From contig RBZT01000607.1 of assembly GCA_003693705.1 (NCBI GenBank), positions 1 to 64,000 on the forward strand: DNA of 64,000 nucleotides, in the 5' to 3' direction. The position numbers were made by a program, and so were the translations under genes. Below are positions 10,801-20,945 of this stretch, one piece after another. Every line of letters begins with the position of its first letter. Positions within the stretch are counted from its first letter, which is position 1. The notes below the pieces were generated by a model that was given only the letters and a program-made list of their open reading frames with translations, made no database searches and was not told where the DNA came from. The DNA is from Polymyxa betae (Eukaryota; Endomyxa; Phytomyxea; Plasmodiophorida; Plasmodiophoridae).

Positions 10801-12677
10801 GCAGCTCGGCACTGGGAAGTTTTCATCGGTCTGTGGCTGTACACACAAAGTTTCACAAAAAAAGTATGCTGTCAAGATCATCGACAAATCCGGTAATTGT
10901 TTTCGGTTAACTTGATGTTATCCTATATATCTGTCTTTTTTCTGTTGGTATCTGCTGACGTTTCAATCAACGCATCAAGATTGGAGTACTGACCCATCTG
11001 TAGGTATGAGCGATACGGAGCGGGAGATGCTGCGCACTGAGATCGCCGTTCTCCAGCTTATCCATCATCCAAACGTCATCCACCTGAAGAACGTTTTCGA
11101 GACCCGAACCAAGATCTTCATTATCACCACACTTGTTGAAGGTGTGTTCACGTTTCTGTCATTAATTTTGTTTTGTGCTTCAGTTTTGCCAAGTCTTGAA
11201 CTAAATAGGTTTCCTGTGTTTTGTGTTTGAGCGTCTCTCCCTTCCAATGTCTTTCGTAATTATTCGAAATAATCGATTTTTGTTTCCCAAACAGCGCTGA
11301 GCTTTAACTGTATTCGCATCAGGTGGAGATCTGTTCGAGCGGATACTGAAGCGGCACCGGTTCACAGAATTCGCAGCACGGTCTGTCGTTCGGCAGCTGC
11401 TAACTGCGGTCCAATACTTACACGAACGCGGTATCGTACACAGGTTCGTCACTCCTTTTTGTATATTAAAGACGATAACGTTTCCGGTCAGGGATTTGAA
11501 GCCGGAAAACATCATGATGATATCTCCGGATTCCGACATGGATATTCAGGTTTCTGAAAAAAATTTAGCTCTTCCAAACAGCACCGTTCTTGTTCTGACC
11601 TGTTTCTTTCTGTTGGTTTCAGAATAGTTGGATTTATGATCCTGCTGTGTTCAGGTCGGTGATTTTGGCTTGAGTAAGTTCGCGGCGCCGAACGAGTCCA
11701 TGAGCATGCCATGCGGGACGCTGGCGTACGTAGCCCCGGAAGTTCTGACCCAGGTCGGGTACGGCAAGGAAGTCGACCTCTGGTCCATTGGTGTCATCAT
11801 GTACGTCCTGTTACGAGGCCGGCTACCTTTTGAGGCCAAAAACAAGGACGAAATGATCGATAGGGTTCGTACTGGTCCAAAAATATAGAGCTTCTGGCGA
11901 TCGAATAGCTTTTTCTGATGATTTTGAGTTTTTTCATCATTTTATTTCAGATTTTTTTGCCTAAGATCGATTGTTTCTTTTTGCCCAATATTATGATTTG
12001 GTCTCGTTTTGCTGTTTCTACTATGTGCTCAATTCGACTTTTCTGATGGTTTTGCTTGTTGAATGTTTGGCAACCTTGGCCAATTAACCGCGTCTTGATA
12101 CCGATCGATGATTCTTTAGACGATCAGCGGCAGACTGCCGATGGAAGGGGACCCTGTCTGGGTTCACATCTCCGAAGACGCCAAAAGCATGATCCGCAAG
12201 CTGCTCTGTCCGGATCCACGACGTCGCCTGACCGTCCTGCAGGCCCTGAACGAGCCCTGGATCCTGAACGAGCCCAAATCCGTTGAAGGCTTCCCAATGC
12301 CGGCCGCTGACACGTCATCATCGTCGACCTCAGGCTCATCCAATGCCATGACTGCCGCTACCGTACCCGTACGGCCCGAGGATGTGTGCCCACCGATTCC
12401 GGAACAGCACCGGTCGATGAGTTTGGAGCACGATCCAGTACGACTGACGGTCGATGCCGTATCATCAGCCATGGAGAATCCGTGGTCATTGCATACGGCG
12501 TCGCCGTCTGCATCGCAATCTCGCCCGGAGTGGGATTCGCTGCCTCCGAGCATGGCCGAGGATGGGACAACGTCGGCGATTGCTTCGCCACGATCGTGCT
12601 CGCCTGCGTCACGCTCTCTTCATATGGCGAGTTCCGCTGTGGATTGCAGCGGTGAAAATCTATCACCGTCTTCATAG
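7879..12677 (+). CDS. EF-hand, zinc-ribbon, PH, Ser/Thr kinase protein
   Basis: Fifteen exons join in phase: 7879-7930, 7984-8210, 8428-8595, 8775-8849, 8899-9042, 9291-9487, 9772-9987, 10032-10095, 10404-10679, 10763-10892, 11004-11141, 11323-11443, 11492-11549, 11655-11864, 12120-12677 (877 residues). The start MGNKSSKNAEYQ is an N-myristoylation signal (Gly2, Ser6). Next comes a calcineurin-B-like EF-hand region (about 20-170; DRKNIGAIDWEEF, DMNGLGYLTRTEL), a basic/Ser linker, a double zinc ribbon (CQACHYP, CCRCGKPLL, CRDCC, CTHCMHCG; about 290-350), and a PH domain (about 365-470; GWLYKIG to the TQNDWCVAF helix). The kinase has LGTGKFSSVCG, YAVKIIDK, HRDLKPEN, DFGLSKF, YVAPEV and DLWSIGV, so it should be active and resembles the CAMK group. 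The tail is Ser/Pro-rich. A membrane-tethered, Ca2+- and lipid-sensing kinase is likely. The order differs from plant CDPKs (kinase before EF-hands) and from PKD (C1 domains). Confidence 0.85.
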
Positions 12678-13926
12678 ATGGCTCTATCTACTACTCCCTG
12701 CGATTCGTCATCCAGGGTTTTGGCTTTAAAATATATCTGACGACAGAAGTCTATCAAAGACGGTGACAAGAACTTTGAATCTCGTTTGGTGGAGCTGGTT
12801 TAGCGTTGGAGTTTCAAAACGTTGCTTGCCTGGAAATGAAGTTAGAGTGTTTCTTATAATTTTGACCAATAAAGAGTTTGTTGGCTAGCCATTGTTAAAA
12901 ATGCATGAGCTTATAATAATGCTCTAAACAAACCAGAAAGGCAAAATGAGAGATTATAGGGGTAGAGGCCGCGCCAATCAGTGTGATTAATGTGCGAGAA
13001 GACCCAAATAACAATCATATCTCATATCGACGTCGTTATTTGATCCTTCATGAGCTTCATACAAGTTTCATCCTCACTCCGTTTGCAGATAAGGTCTAAC
13101 TGTCGCACGATCTGGACACGCCGATCTGATTTTGTTTATCAGGTGGCTGTGCTGTTGACACAGACATGTCGCCGCTGTCATCCATGGAGATGTCGTGCGC
13201 GATACAGGACCAACATAGTCCATAGCATCAGCACCGCTCTAAGTCAACACAACTTGGTCTTCGAACTGATCGTCTGGCGGCTGATGCAGACCATGTCTCG
13301 ACCGCCAAACAACGAAAGCTACTTTGTGGTGGCTTGCGTGATCGAAGATCGCTTGACCAGGTTAATCCTCCTGTCGAATTCGCAAAATAACAAAGGACTT
13401 GGTTGATCAAGTTTTTGCAATTGATGCTCCTACAAATCTGGTTAATGGTATGCTATCTGGTTTTTATTTCAGCTCTTTTCTGTTTATTTTTTGCTATATA
13501 AAGCATGTGCCGAGCTGGGCTGTTATCAGTTTGCAATCCGGGGTCTATCTCATGCGAGATTAATTGCAAGCAACGATACTTGTCCAGATCTTGAACGACA
13601 ATTGGACTTCACAAACCTTGCAAACATTCATTTCCTGTTTTCGTTTTAACAATTTGGTGTCTTAATCGTACTGTGCTTTCATTATCTGAATATAAGTTGC
13701 ATAGGCCTTACATAGATCAAAGATTCAAGCGATACGTGACGTTAATATCAGATTCGCTGTCTTATCTGTATAGCGAAAAGTCGGTATTTATAGAATCGTG
13801 ACTTTGAATACTTTCAATGGTCTTTTCTTCTCCCACAAGTAGAATTGTAATACCTTAATGCTGACGTTCTTGTCGTCGTCGATTTCAAAGCAGGAGCCCA
13901 CTTGATCTCTGCAGCGGACCTTCCTC
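12678..13926. other. Intergenic, possible exon fragments only
   Basis: Follows the kinase gene (AATAAA at about 12870). A plus-strand frame at about 13140-13366 has coding-like stretches (HNLVFELIVWRLMQTM, NESYFVVACVIEDRL) but no clear start, family or splice partners. I treat it as undecided between an exon and chance. Confidence 0.3.
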
Positions 13927-14151
13927 GTGCCCTTGATCACATTCAGCCACCCCGCCCGTCTCAACATTCTTCACACCAACATCTCGCAAGGGCCACTACG
14001 ACCCGAAATCTTGTCAACCCCGTTGATCGTCTTAGGAAAATTGCGTCCCGATCTCACCGCCGTACTGGTCGGTTTCAATTCCGAGTACGGCCTGGATATC
14101 GACCCGGGCTCCGTCGCCGAGCGGTTCACACTCGCGAGTTCCAATTTTTAA
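13927..14151 (+). CDS. Coding-like frame of unknown nature
   Basis: The open frame ends in TAA at 14149-14151 and reads PLITFSHPARLNIL, PEILSTPLIVLGKLRPD, AVLVGFNSEYGLDIDPG. Codon choice is GC-rich at third positions like the real genes here, unlike the AT-rich surroundings. It has no ATG start at its 5' end. Upstream, an AG at about 13892 precedes another coding-like stretch (HLISAADLPRALDH) shifted by one base. It is either a terminal exon or a decayed gene. No family recognised. Confidence 0.3.
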   Translation: MPLITFSHPARLNILHTNISQGPLRPEILSTPLIVLGKLRPDLTAVLVGFNSEYGLDIDPGSVAERFTLASSNF

Positions 14152-14479
14152 ATCCGCCGAATATCACAATGAAACCACTGGTAGGTTTTCGGTCACCAAA
14201 GTCTCAAACGCGCCTCCGTATAGGTCGTGAGAGCATGAGCAGCGAATATATTTCTGTATCTGTAAACTAAAATTTGGAGATGATGAATCTTAGTAGATTT
14301 TTGCTGTGGTGTTCTAAACCCGCGTGTAGTAATCATTATTTTTCAATATGGACCTCGAATGCGAAACGCCTTGTGTATAATCATCAATTGAAGTTTCGTC
14401 AAAATCCAGAAGCCGATTCTGCTTTACACGGTCCAAATTCTTTCGGGATCGAATAACACGGACTCTAAAATTCAGACCG

Positions 14480-15482
14480 AATTTTTTGATCGCTGTCAGG
14501 TAACAAGCGTTAACCAGTTCCTATTTTCTAGATTCTCATTGAGAGTTCTCTCGGCGATTCTGCTTTTCTCACAAAAATATGATCTGCGAAAGACCATCTT
14601 CCCTTGTATAAAAGAATATTGCAGACCATCTGTTCCGCTTCTCGGCATTACCGATCTGTGGACTTTCGATGTTGATGTGACCGGACATGTAAGTTTAGTA
14701 TGAGAAGTTTGATAGTAAGATTTTTGAGTGAAGGAGAACGTCTTGGGATATTCTTGATGAAATGTGAGTTAGTTGGGATCATCAAACAAGTAATGGCATT
14801 GTTTTATAAACAAGGTTTGGTCTATGACATTGCCAGACAATCGAAACGTCAAATTACACTTTTATCAGATTTTTATCCAGTGTTATAAATTATATTGTCC
14901 ATAGAAAGGTGAAACCTGGTGATTGCTCACTTAGAAACACTTTCAGTAAATCGATGTAAATATCGAAGTGTGTTTATTAAAGGACTTGATCTAAATTTGG
15001 AGTTGGGTCAAACAGCTAAGACGGCGCTATCGGGGAACTCCAGTAATTCTATCATCGATAGAAAGGCAGCAGCCAGCCATTCAGAAGGCCCAGATAAGAC
15101 GCCATCCCGGGCCTTGGACAGGATGATGAAATGGAATTCCAACCTCGGATGTCAAATGAGATGAGGAAATCCTCTCGCAATGAAATGGACAACTCTACCC
15201 AGCTGGGACCAGTACAACCAGTACTTTACGTTACCAGAAAGGAAAGCTGACACAAATCGACGTTTTTTAGAGGACAAAACGACCAGCTGTTACTCGTGTA
15301 CAAATCCCAGGTCTTATGATACATCTGACGCCATTCTGCGCTCCGATTTTCAAACCAGAATTTCATGGAGTTTGCGACAAGAATTCGATCTCGCTATTGC
15401 AATTATTCAAGACTTTGTCGAAAACCAGTATGACAAAGTTTTCGTTCACAGGATCTTGTCTGAGGAAATGTTTCCTCTTTAA
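14480..15482 (+). pseudogene. Decayed BTB/BACK-family gene, plus strand
   Basis: Three blocks in different frames align with the BTB-family proteins of this window. At 14540-14692, VLSAILLFSQKYDLRKTI parallels the FCQKFALTKTL helix of the 16.6 kb copy. At about 14980-15060, LDLNLELGQTAKTAL parallels the copy at 37.1 kb. At 15330-15482, EFDLAIAIIQDF ... VHRILSEEMFPL matches the C-terminal helices. Frames are broken between blocks and the BTB N-terminus is missing, so this is a pseudogene. It converges on the BTB gene at 15701-16626, and the same convergent pair is found inverted at 35470-37331. Confidence 0.65.
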
Positions 15483-15700
15483 ACCCTAAGCACTAACTCC
15501 ATTGTTTCTGTGTATTAGTAATGTAGTGTGAAAAGGAGAAATATTCCTTCTTAATCGTGATGATAAAGAGCATCCAGAGCCTTCTGTGCTTCCATTCAAT
15601 GAAAATGACCAAAATAAGACACCGAAAATCATCATGAAATCGCCTTGTACTGGAGAAAACAACTTGCGCATTTTGATTTAAATTTTGAATTTTTTTACTG

Positions 15701-16626
15701 TTAATGAATACTCCAGGAAAAGATGATTTTTGTCTCATCGAGCCGGTTATAACATTCGGTGAGAACTTTGTAGAAGAATAATTGGTCGCTTTCTGAGCCA
15801 GCAAACAGCGGAAATCGGGTCACGAGCCGCGCTATATCATTGACAGTTTCCCGATCCCAGCTCGCTGAAACTCGATCGATTTCCCTCCGAAACATCGCCC
15901 TCTTCGCACTGTTCTTGATCCCTTGAGTCATATCGACCTGTTCATTGCGAGCAACCTGTCCGGACGCAAAACAAAACGGAATCACAAAGCTCCATGAATC
16001 GACATACGGGCTGGATCTCACGATCGCCTCGAAATGATCGATTTCCAACTGATAAAGCTGCGGATCGTGGCGGAAGTCGTAGAGATTCTCGGCGATGGTT
16101 TTGCTCACGGTCTCGAGCGTCTTTGTGAGCGCGAATTTCTGACAGAAAAGAGCGGCGCCGAACGCGTTCTTCGTGGAGAATTTAACCGAGCTGAGAACAT
16201 CGTCACACCGATCGTGGACGAACTCGCAAATGAGGAAATCCGCGATCTGAGCGATCGCGAAACATTCTTCGATCTGCCCGGGATTGGGCTGGTATAACCC
16301 GTAAATCGATTTTAGAAACAGTTCAAAAACACGACTTTGCTGCGCTGCGATTTCCTGCGAAACGATTTCGGAATCGGAATATCTGGAAGGTCGATCTGGA
16401 TCCGTTTCAGGTCGTTCGCTGCGACCAGCTCCTCGGTTCGGTCGTCTTCGACAGGCCATTGCAGGAAGCCTTGCAGGTAGCTGCAGATCGGAGCCAGCAC
16501 GACCCGGTGGCAGTGGAATTCGGTGCCGCTGACGACCAGAGTCAGATCACTGAATCCGGGCTGATTGAAGATCGTCTGTAGGACTTTGCCTGTATCGAAT
16601 ATAGCCACATCTGGTTGATTCGACAT
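15701..16626 (-). pseudogene. BTB-domain gene with a frameshift
   Basis: Read on the minus strand from ATG 16624-16626 (MSNQPDVAIFDTGKVLQ). The first frame encodes a BTB core: FSDLTLVVSGTEFHCHRVVLAP, with the HCHRVVLA motif typical of BTB folds, then YLQGFLQW and LPDIPIP. The frame then breaks near 16320-16345. The continuation (VFELFLKSIYGLYQP, ECFAIAQIADFLICEF, CQKFALTKTLETV, ESDQLFFYKVLTECYNR) runs in another frame to the TAA at 15701. Comparison with the copy at 35470 shows one base missing in this copy at that point. The rest is well kept, so the frameshift is recent, or it is a sequencing error. BTB proteins usually serve as cullin-3 adaptors or form homotypic complexes. The C-terminal part resembles a BACK-like helical region. 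Confidence 0.7.
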
Positions 16627-17627
16627 CGGCAGGGAAAAAAACTATGAAAAGTCGTTCGGAGAAAGCCGCAAATTCATGACAGTTTGTATCAGGTGTGGAT
16701 TCATCCAATATACGAGCGACCCTTTTGACCAATTTGACCATTTCGGAGACCTCTATGTGGACAGATGATTTCTATCGCATCCAGCTAAGGCGCCGGAAAC
16801 TTCAACGTGGACTATAGCATACTGTAGAGATTCAACCACAGACTCAGCGAATTGGCATCGATGAAACCGGACTAAGATTCAGTGCGTGATCTGTATAATC
16901 CAATAATCCAAATAATCCAATCTGTTTCAAAGCTGAGCGAATGTTCAGAAGGCCACCAATCTCACACTACACACAACAAAACAAAATTCACTGAAAACAA
17001 AAAAAATGTAAGAAAATCGTCTAATGATTGTTTCTTGCTCCTTACAGAGTTGCAGGCCATGTTGTCGTGTAGCTCCCTTCTGGTATTGTCATTCCAGTAA
17101 CATTGTTATCTTTTGTCTGCCCTTCCTCGCTCTCCTGCGATAGAATGTCTCTCCAGCCGCAAAGAAGCAGAAAGTTTCGGCGTCTGTTACCACTCTGTTT
17201 CAAGCTAAGTTCGTGATGCAATATGGGGTGAGACTGGGCCTGGATGAGGCGAACAATGTCGCTTTTGTGTCCCATCTGCCGTGCAAAAACCGTCCGCAGA
17301 CTTGTTGGATTTCGATGGCACCATTTCGGCTCTGTCGCAATACTGCACTTCTCTTATTGTCGCATTTAGGAGAACAACACTGAATAAACCAAAGTAGCGA
17401 TTATTTAAAACACTAAATGTGATTAAGTCCTACTGAGTCTGTCGCATTTTCTAGACAAGAAATACTGTTTACATATAAACAAAGTGAGCGAATGTATTCA
17501 TCGTTAGCGCGGCTCGTGTGATGAGGATGAAGAATTTAAAAAGAGTAGGTTGGTGAGCCAGCATCGACGATGAGATGGTCGATGAAAGAACCCTCCAATC
17601 TGTATCAGATTTAGCACAAATGTAATG
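16627..17627. other. Intergenic between BTB pseudogene and secreted gene
   Basis: Mostly AT-rich. At about 17160-17370 on the plus strand there is an open, coding-like stretch (VTTLFQAKFVMQYGVRLG, LDEANNVAFVSHLP) with a possible AG acceptor at 17167, but no start or partner exon. No known family. The rest shows nothing. Confidence 0.35.
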
Positions 17628-18814
17628 TTACATGAGCGGAACTGACTGAATGCTATCGAGAGCTTTGGCGAAATGTTCGTGAAAGTCGGGTTGCTCGGGC
17701 GCGGGCGTCGCCTCCAACAATACGATATTGATACCAGAGAAGAAAGGGCGATGCTTCTCGACCATGATGGAAAACGTGTCGAGAATGCGTTTTAATTCGA
17801 ATTTGATCGCATCCGAGTTAGGGTTTGTTTTGGTAAAGTCGATGGTGGCGCTGCCGATAAACGATTTGAACTTGACGAACTGGGAGCTGGGAACGGTACA
17901 CGACTTTCGGCTGCTTTCAGTCTAAAGAACAATTCTCAGCCAAGACTATCCAGTTTGATAACTAAAAGCAAAAGATGATCATATCAAATAATGCAGAAAA
18001 CAAAACACGAAACTTCAGTGACAAAAAACCCGGTGTGAAAATTAAACGAGAATGAAAGTATAGAAGGATGAGATAAAGAAAAAAAAAGGAAAAAAAAATA
18101 AGGAATTTGAACAGCAAAAGAGAATTCAGCATTCAATAAACGATGAGCGAATGTCGATGAAATAGAAGCTGGAAAACCCCAAGGACCAGTACGGACCAGG
18201 TAGACATTCAAACTGGAGGGAATTGGCCACAGATCGAGAATGCTCCGGGGCGTGGCCCATTCCATTTTCTCCAGATCAGGGAGCTGATTGTCGCCTTCCG
18301 GATAGGCCCGGATATCGACGGCACCGAGCATGTCACCTGGGCCCGCCAATTCAGCTGGAGATGATGGACGTACTGGCTTTCGTTGTACCGAATTTCGCGA
18401 GATCTTCGTCTTTGAGTTTGACGGAAACGGGATCTTGATCGAGGAATGATTCCGCCAAATTATCGTTTTTAGAGACGGTTGTTGGTTTGATCTCCGAGGG
18501 GAGGCCGTTCTTGGCCATGGCGTTGGCCTTCAATGATGGATATTTCGGCGGCGAGATCACAAAGCTGGCAGCATGACGATCAGAAGTCTGAAATCCTTCA
18601 GTAAGAGAGCGGCCAATAACTCCGATTACGGTCGTACTGGGAGGGAGGGTTTCAGTTGGGCGGCGGGAAAGGCGGCTCTGAGACTGGGAGTGAAACGGGC
18701 CGGACCCAGCGTCGCCGAAGTTGCCGGCGACGACAGCGTCAGGGACGAGGCGCCGTGGGCCAGCACGGCGCTCAGCGATGCGAGAGCGAAAAGGATGGAC
18801 ATGATGGAGGTCAT
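17628..18814 (-). CDS. Spliced secreted protein, unknown family
   Basis: Four minus-strand exons join in phase: 18814-18638, 18587-18374, 18336-18197, 17879-17628 (260 residues). The start MTSIMSILFALASLSAVLA is a strong signal peptide, which is why I prefer it over the in-frame ATG at 18871. The mature protein has a Pro/Ser/Ala-rich segment, a charged middle (PKYPSLKANAMAKNG, ESFLDQDPVSVKLKDEDL), then YPEGDNQLPDLEKMEW, and a C-terminal part with VKFKSFIGSATIDF, HRPFFSGINIVLLEA and FHEHFAKALDSI. Introns are 50 and 37 nt, plus a longer third one with a weak donor (GTCCGT), which is the least certain join. No Cys pattern and no recognised domain. It should be secreted or vacuolar. Confidence 0.6.
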
Positions 18815-18873
18815 GATAGAGAAATGAGAGCGCCGAGTCCGGACTTCGGGGGGGAAATCTACCCAGGTCACGT

Positions 18874-20183
18874 CGCGTCTAGCTAAATTCTCCTAATAGT
18901 CGAGCGCAGAAAATGCTTTCTGCGAGCAGAAAATTGCGCGCAACCCTAGCCTATAACCACTGTGAATCTGTTTTCAAACTTCAGACTTCTTTGTATATCT
19001 CGGAGTTTCGTGTATTGCCCAGTGTGCAGCGAGATATATTAAGCGGATACTTCCCCATTCGGCATGATAAGGGTCGTGAAAAGATAGACACAGGCTTATT
19101 CATCTTTCCTGTCCATTTGCTACAACTTGGTATAGGATTCTCGTTCGCAGAAATCTCTCATTACATATTGTTTCGGTTTCGAAGCGGTTTCACATGATCG
19201 GCGACACACGGAGGTTTGGTAGGACTTCAGAAATTGGGAAACCGCTCTGCTGCAAAATGCCACATACCATGCTGAACAATTAAATCTTTCCTGGCCTCAA
19301 CTCATGAATGCCGAATAAATAATTCATCTTCAGGAATAATTCATCAAGAAAGTTTCCGAGCCAAACCCTGAAGCAAGGAATTTTTAGTCCGTGACAAAAA
19401 TGAATATGTAGCGAGACGCACTCGGAGTTTTGGGTCGTTTCACCTGCAATAAACGTGCATCGGTGCTTTCACAGCAATTGGAATAGTAATTCTTTATTCC
19501 GGACTTATTGATTTTCTTCTCACGCGATCACGGAAAAAGTTATTTACTAAGGCCGCTCATGCAGAGTAATTCTATTCCGCTTCAAACAGAGGAATAATAA
19601 AATATTCCGGAAGCTGTTCCCATGAAGTAAATAGTGAATATTTATTTTCGGCATCCCTGCAGTGAAACTCAGACACATTGGAAAATATATGGGGCTCTCT
19701 TGGATTGGCGATTCTCAGTGATTCTTTTATTAAAGATAAAACAAAAGGCTGAATTTTGTAATCATATTCATACTTCAATGTTGGTCTCTGACCTATAAAA
19801 CGTGACCTTTAAAAAGGTCGAAAGAAGTCAAATCCGTTTCACAATCCTGGCAATTAAAAATGGCTTGTGGTTCTGTTCTTATTGTAGATGCACAACCAGA
19901 TGCAGATCGGTGATACTTCGGCGAAATTTCGTTCTTATATGAGATGCCGTAAAAGTCACAAACTACGCGCAGGATATCCGCCTGGTGAACGGTCTGCAGG
20001 TAACGCTTCAGGTCGTGGGATTTCATGCCACACTGTTGGGAAGTCGGGCGATCCATGATTGTGGCGATTGGTGAAGGGAAACCTCAAGGCAAGACAATGT
20101 AATTTGAAAAGGGCTGCGCGCAGTTTCCTGTACGCAGAATGCATTTTCTGCGCTCGACTATTAGGAGGATTTAGCTAGACGCG
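18874..20183. mobile_element. 1.3-kb element with 73-bp terminal inverted repeats
   Basis: Positions 18874-18946 and the reverse complement of 20111-20183 are about 85-90% identical: CGCGTCTAGCTAAAT, CTCCTAATAGTCGAGCGCAG, AAAATGC, TTCTGCG, then GCGCGCA and CCC. They face inwards and bound 1.3 kb, as in a DNA transposon or MITE-like element. I cannot identify a transposase. The interior carries a frame on the minus strand (19572-20056) of unknown type. Target-site duplication is not evident at the edges. It sits 60 bases upstream of the secreted-protein start at 18814. Confidence 0.6.
19572..20056 (-). CDS. Two-part frame inside the inverted-repeat element
   Basis: From ATG 20054-20056: MDRPTSQQCGMKSHDLKRYL, HQADILRVVCDFYGISYKNE, then a possible zinc site (NCQDCETDL ... 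FKGH). The frame stops near 19793, and a second coding-like frame (YKIQPFVLSLIKESL, SNVSEFHCRDAENKY, LPEYFIIPLFEAE) runs on to the TAG at 19572. No intron of workable length joins the two in phase, so either there is an indel or the two pieces are separate. Family unknown. Because it lies within terminal inverted repeats it may be cargo, or the remnant of the element's own protein. Confidence 0.35.
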
Positions 20184-20213
20184 GTCACGTCGCACTGCGG
20201 GGGATTAAAGGTC

Positions 20214-20243
20214 CCAGTCGCGGACTAAAAAGTCCGCGACTGG
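20214..20243. repeat. Perfect 13-bp-stem hairpin
   Basis: CCAGTCGCGGACT, then AAAA, then its exact complement. It lies 30 bases outside the right end of the inverted-repeat element. It could be a structured remnant of an element end. Nothing ties it to a transcript. Confidence 0.8.
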
Positions 20244-20801
20244 ACGACGTCCCCGTGTCACTCGACTACAACAAAAACAGTGGCTGATCCGCGCCTCTCT
20301 AATTCTGTCATACTGTCCCAATCCTGTCACAGGACTCTGACCCGACAAAGTCCGGCGCCCGACAATGACCCAGACCACATCCAGGGCATCTGTTTAAGAA
20401 AATACTTTTTTAAGGAAATATTTTTTTCAAATTGAACAAAAAAACTGCCCTAAAAAGCCAATTGGGGATTTCTTCACGGAGACTCAGCTTGCTCTCCTCT
20501 CAATGTTCCGACTATCTCCCCTCTTAGAGCTTCATAGCTTATCATCTTCTTGGTCAAGCTGAGGCGTTTTTCTAGAATAATAACTCTGCACATCCTAAGC
20601 GCCGGCACTGGGGAACATTGAAACTTTTTGTATCTTTTTGCGAATTGTCTCTCAAGCATATTCTTCCAAAAATCAATGATGTTTTTTACAGTAGATTCCC
20701 TGTTTTATCCAAAACTGTGGTTGAACTCCCATTGTAGAGATAGACTGCGAAGTCGAGGAATTTTCTGTCAAGTTGCTGAACGAGAAAAGCATTACTGATC
20801 A

Positions 20802-20945
20802 ATGAGAGCGGCGACGACGACGATGGTGCCTTCGTTGGGGTCGACCAGACTGCTGTTCCTCCGGTTCGATGCTCAGCGATACCTTGGCGTGCTGTACCCT
20901 GGCGTTCACGTCGCTGCTTGCCGCCGCCTCCGTCGTTCCAGTGTC
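20802..20945 (+). pseudogene. Partial copy of the Brawnin-like gene
   Basis: Begins ATGAGAGCGGCGACGACGAC and parallels the first exon of the gene at 7208 (MRAA, TMVPS, TRLLFL). A one-base shift near 20865 moves the remainder into the next frame, where LACCTLAFTSLLAAASVV parallels LACCTVAITSLLAGATVV. It ends at SVVP, before the conserved PDL/IPEI tail. A truncated, frameshifted duplicate 13.6 kb from the intact gene. Confidence 0.7.
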
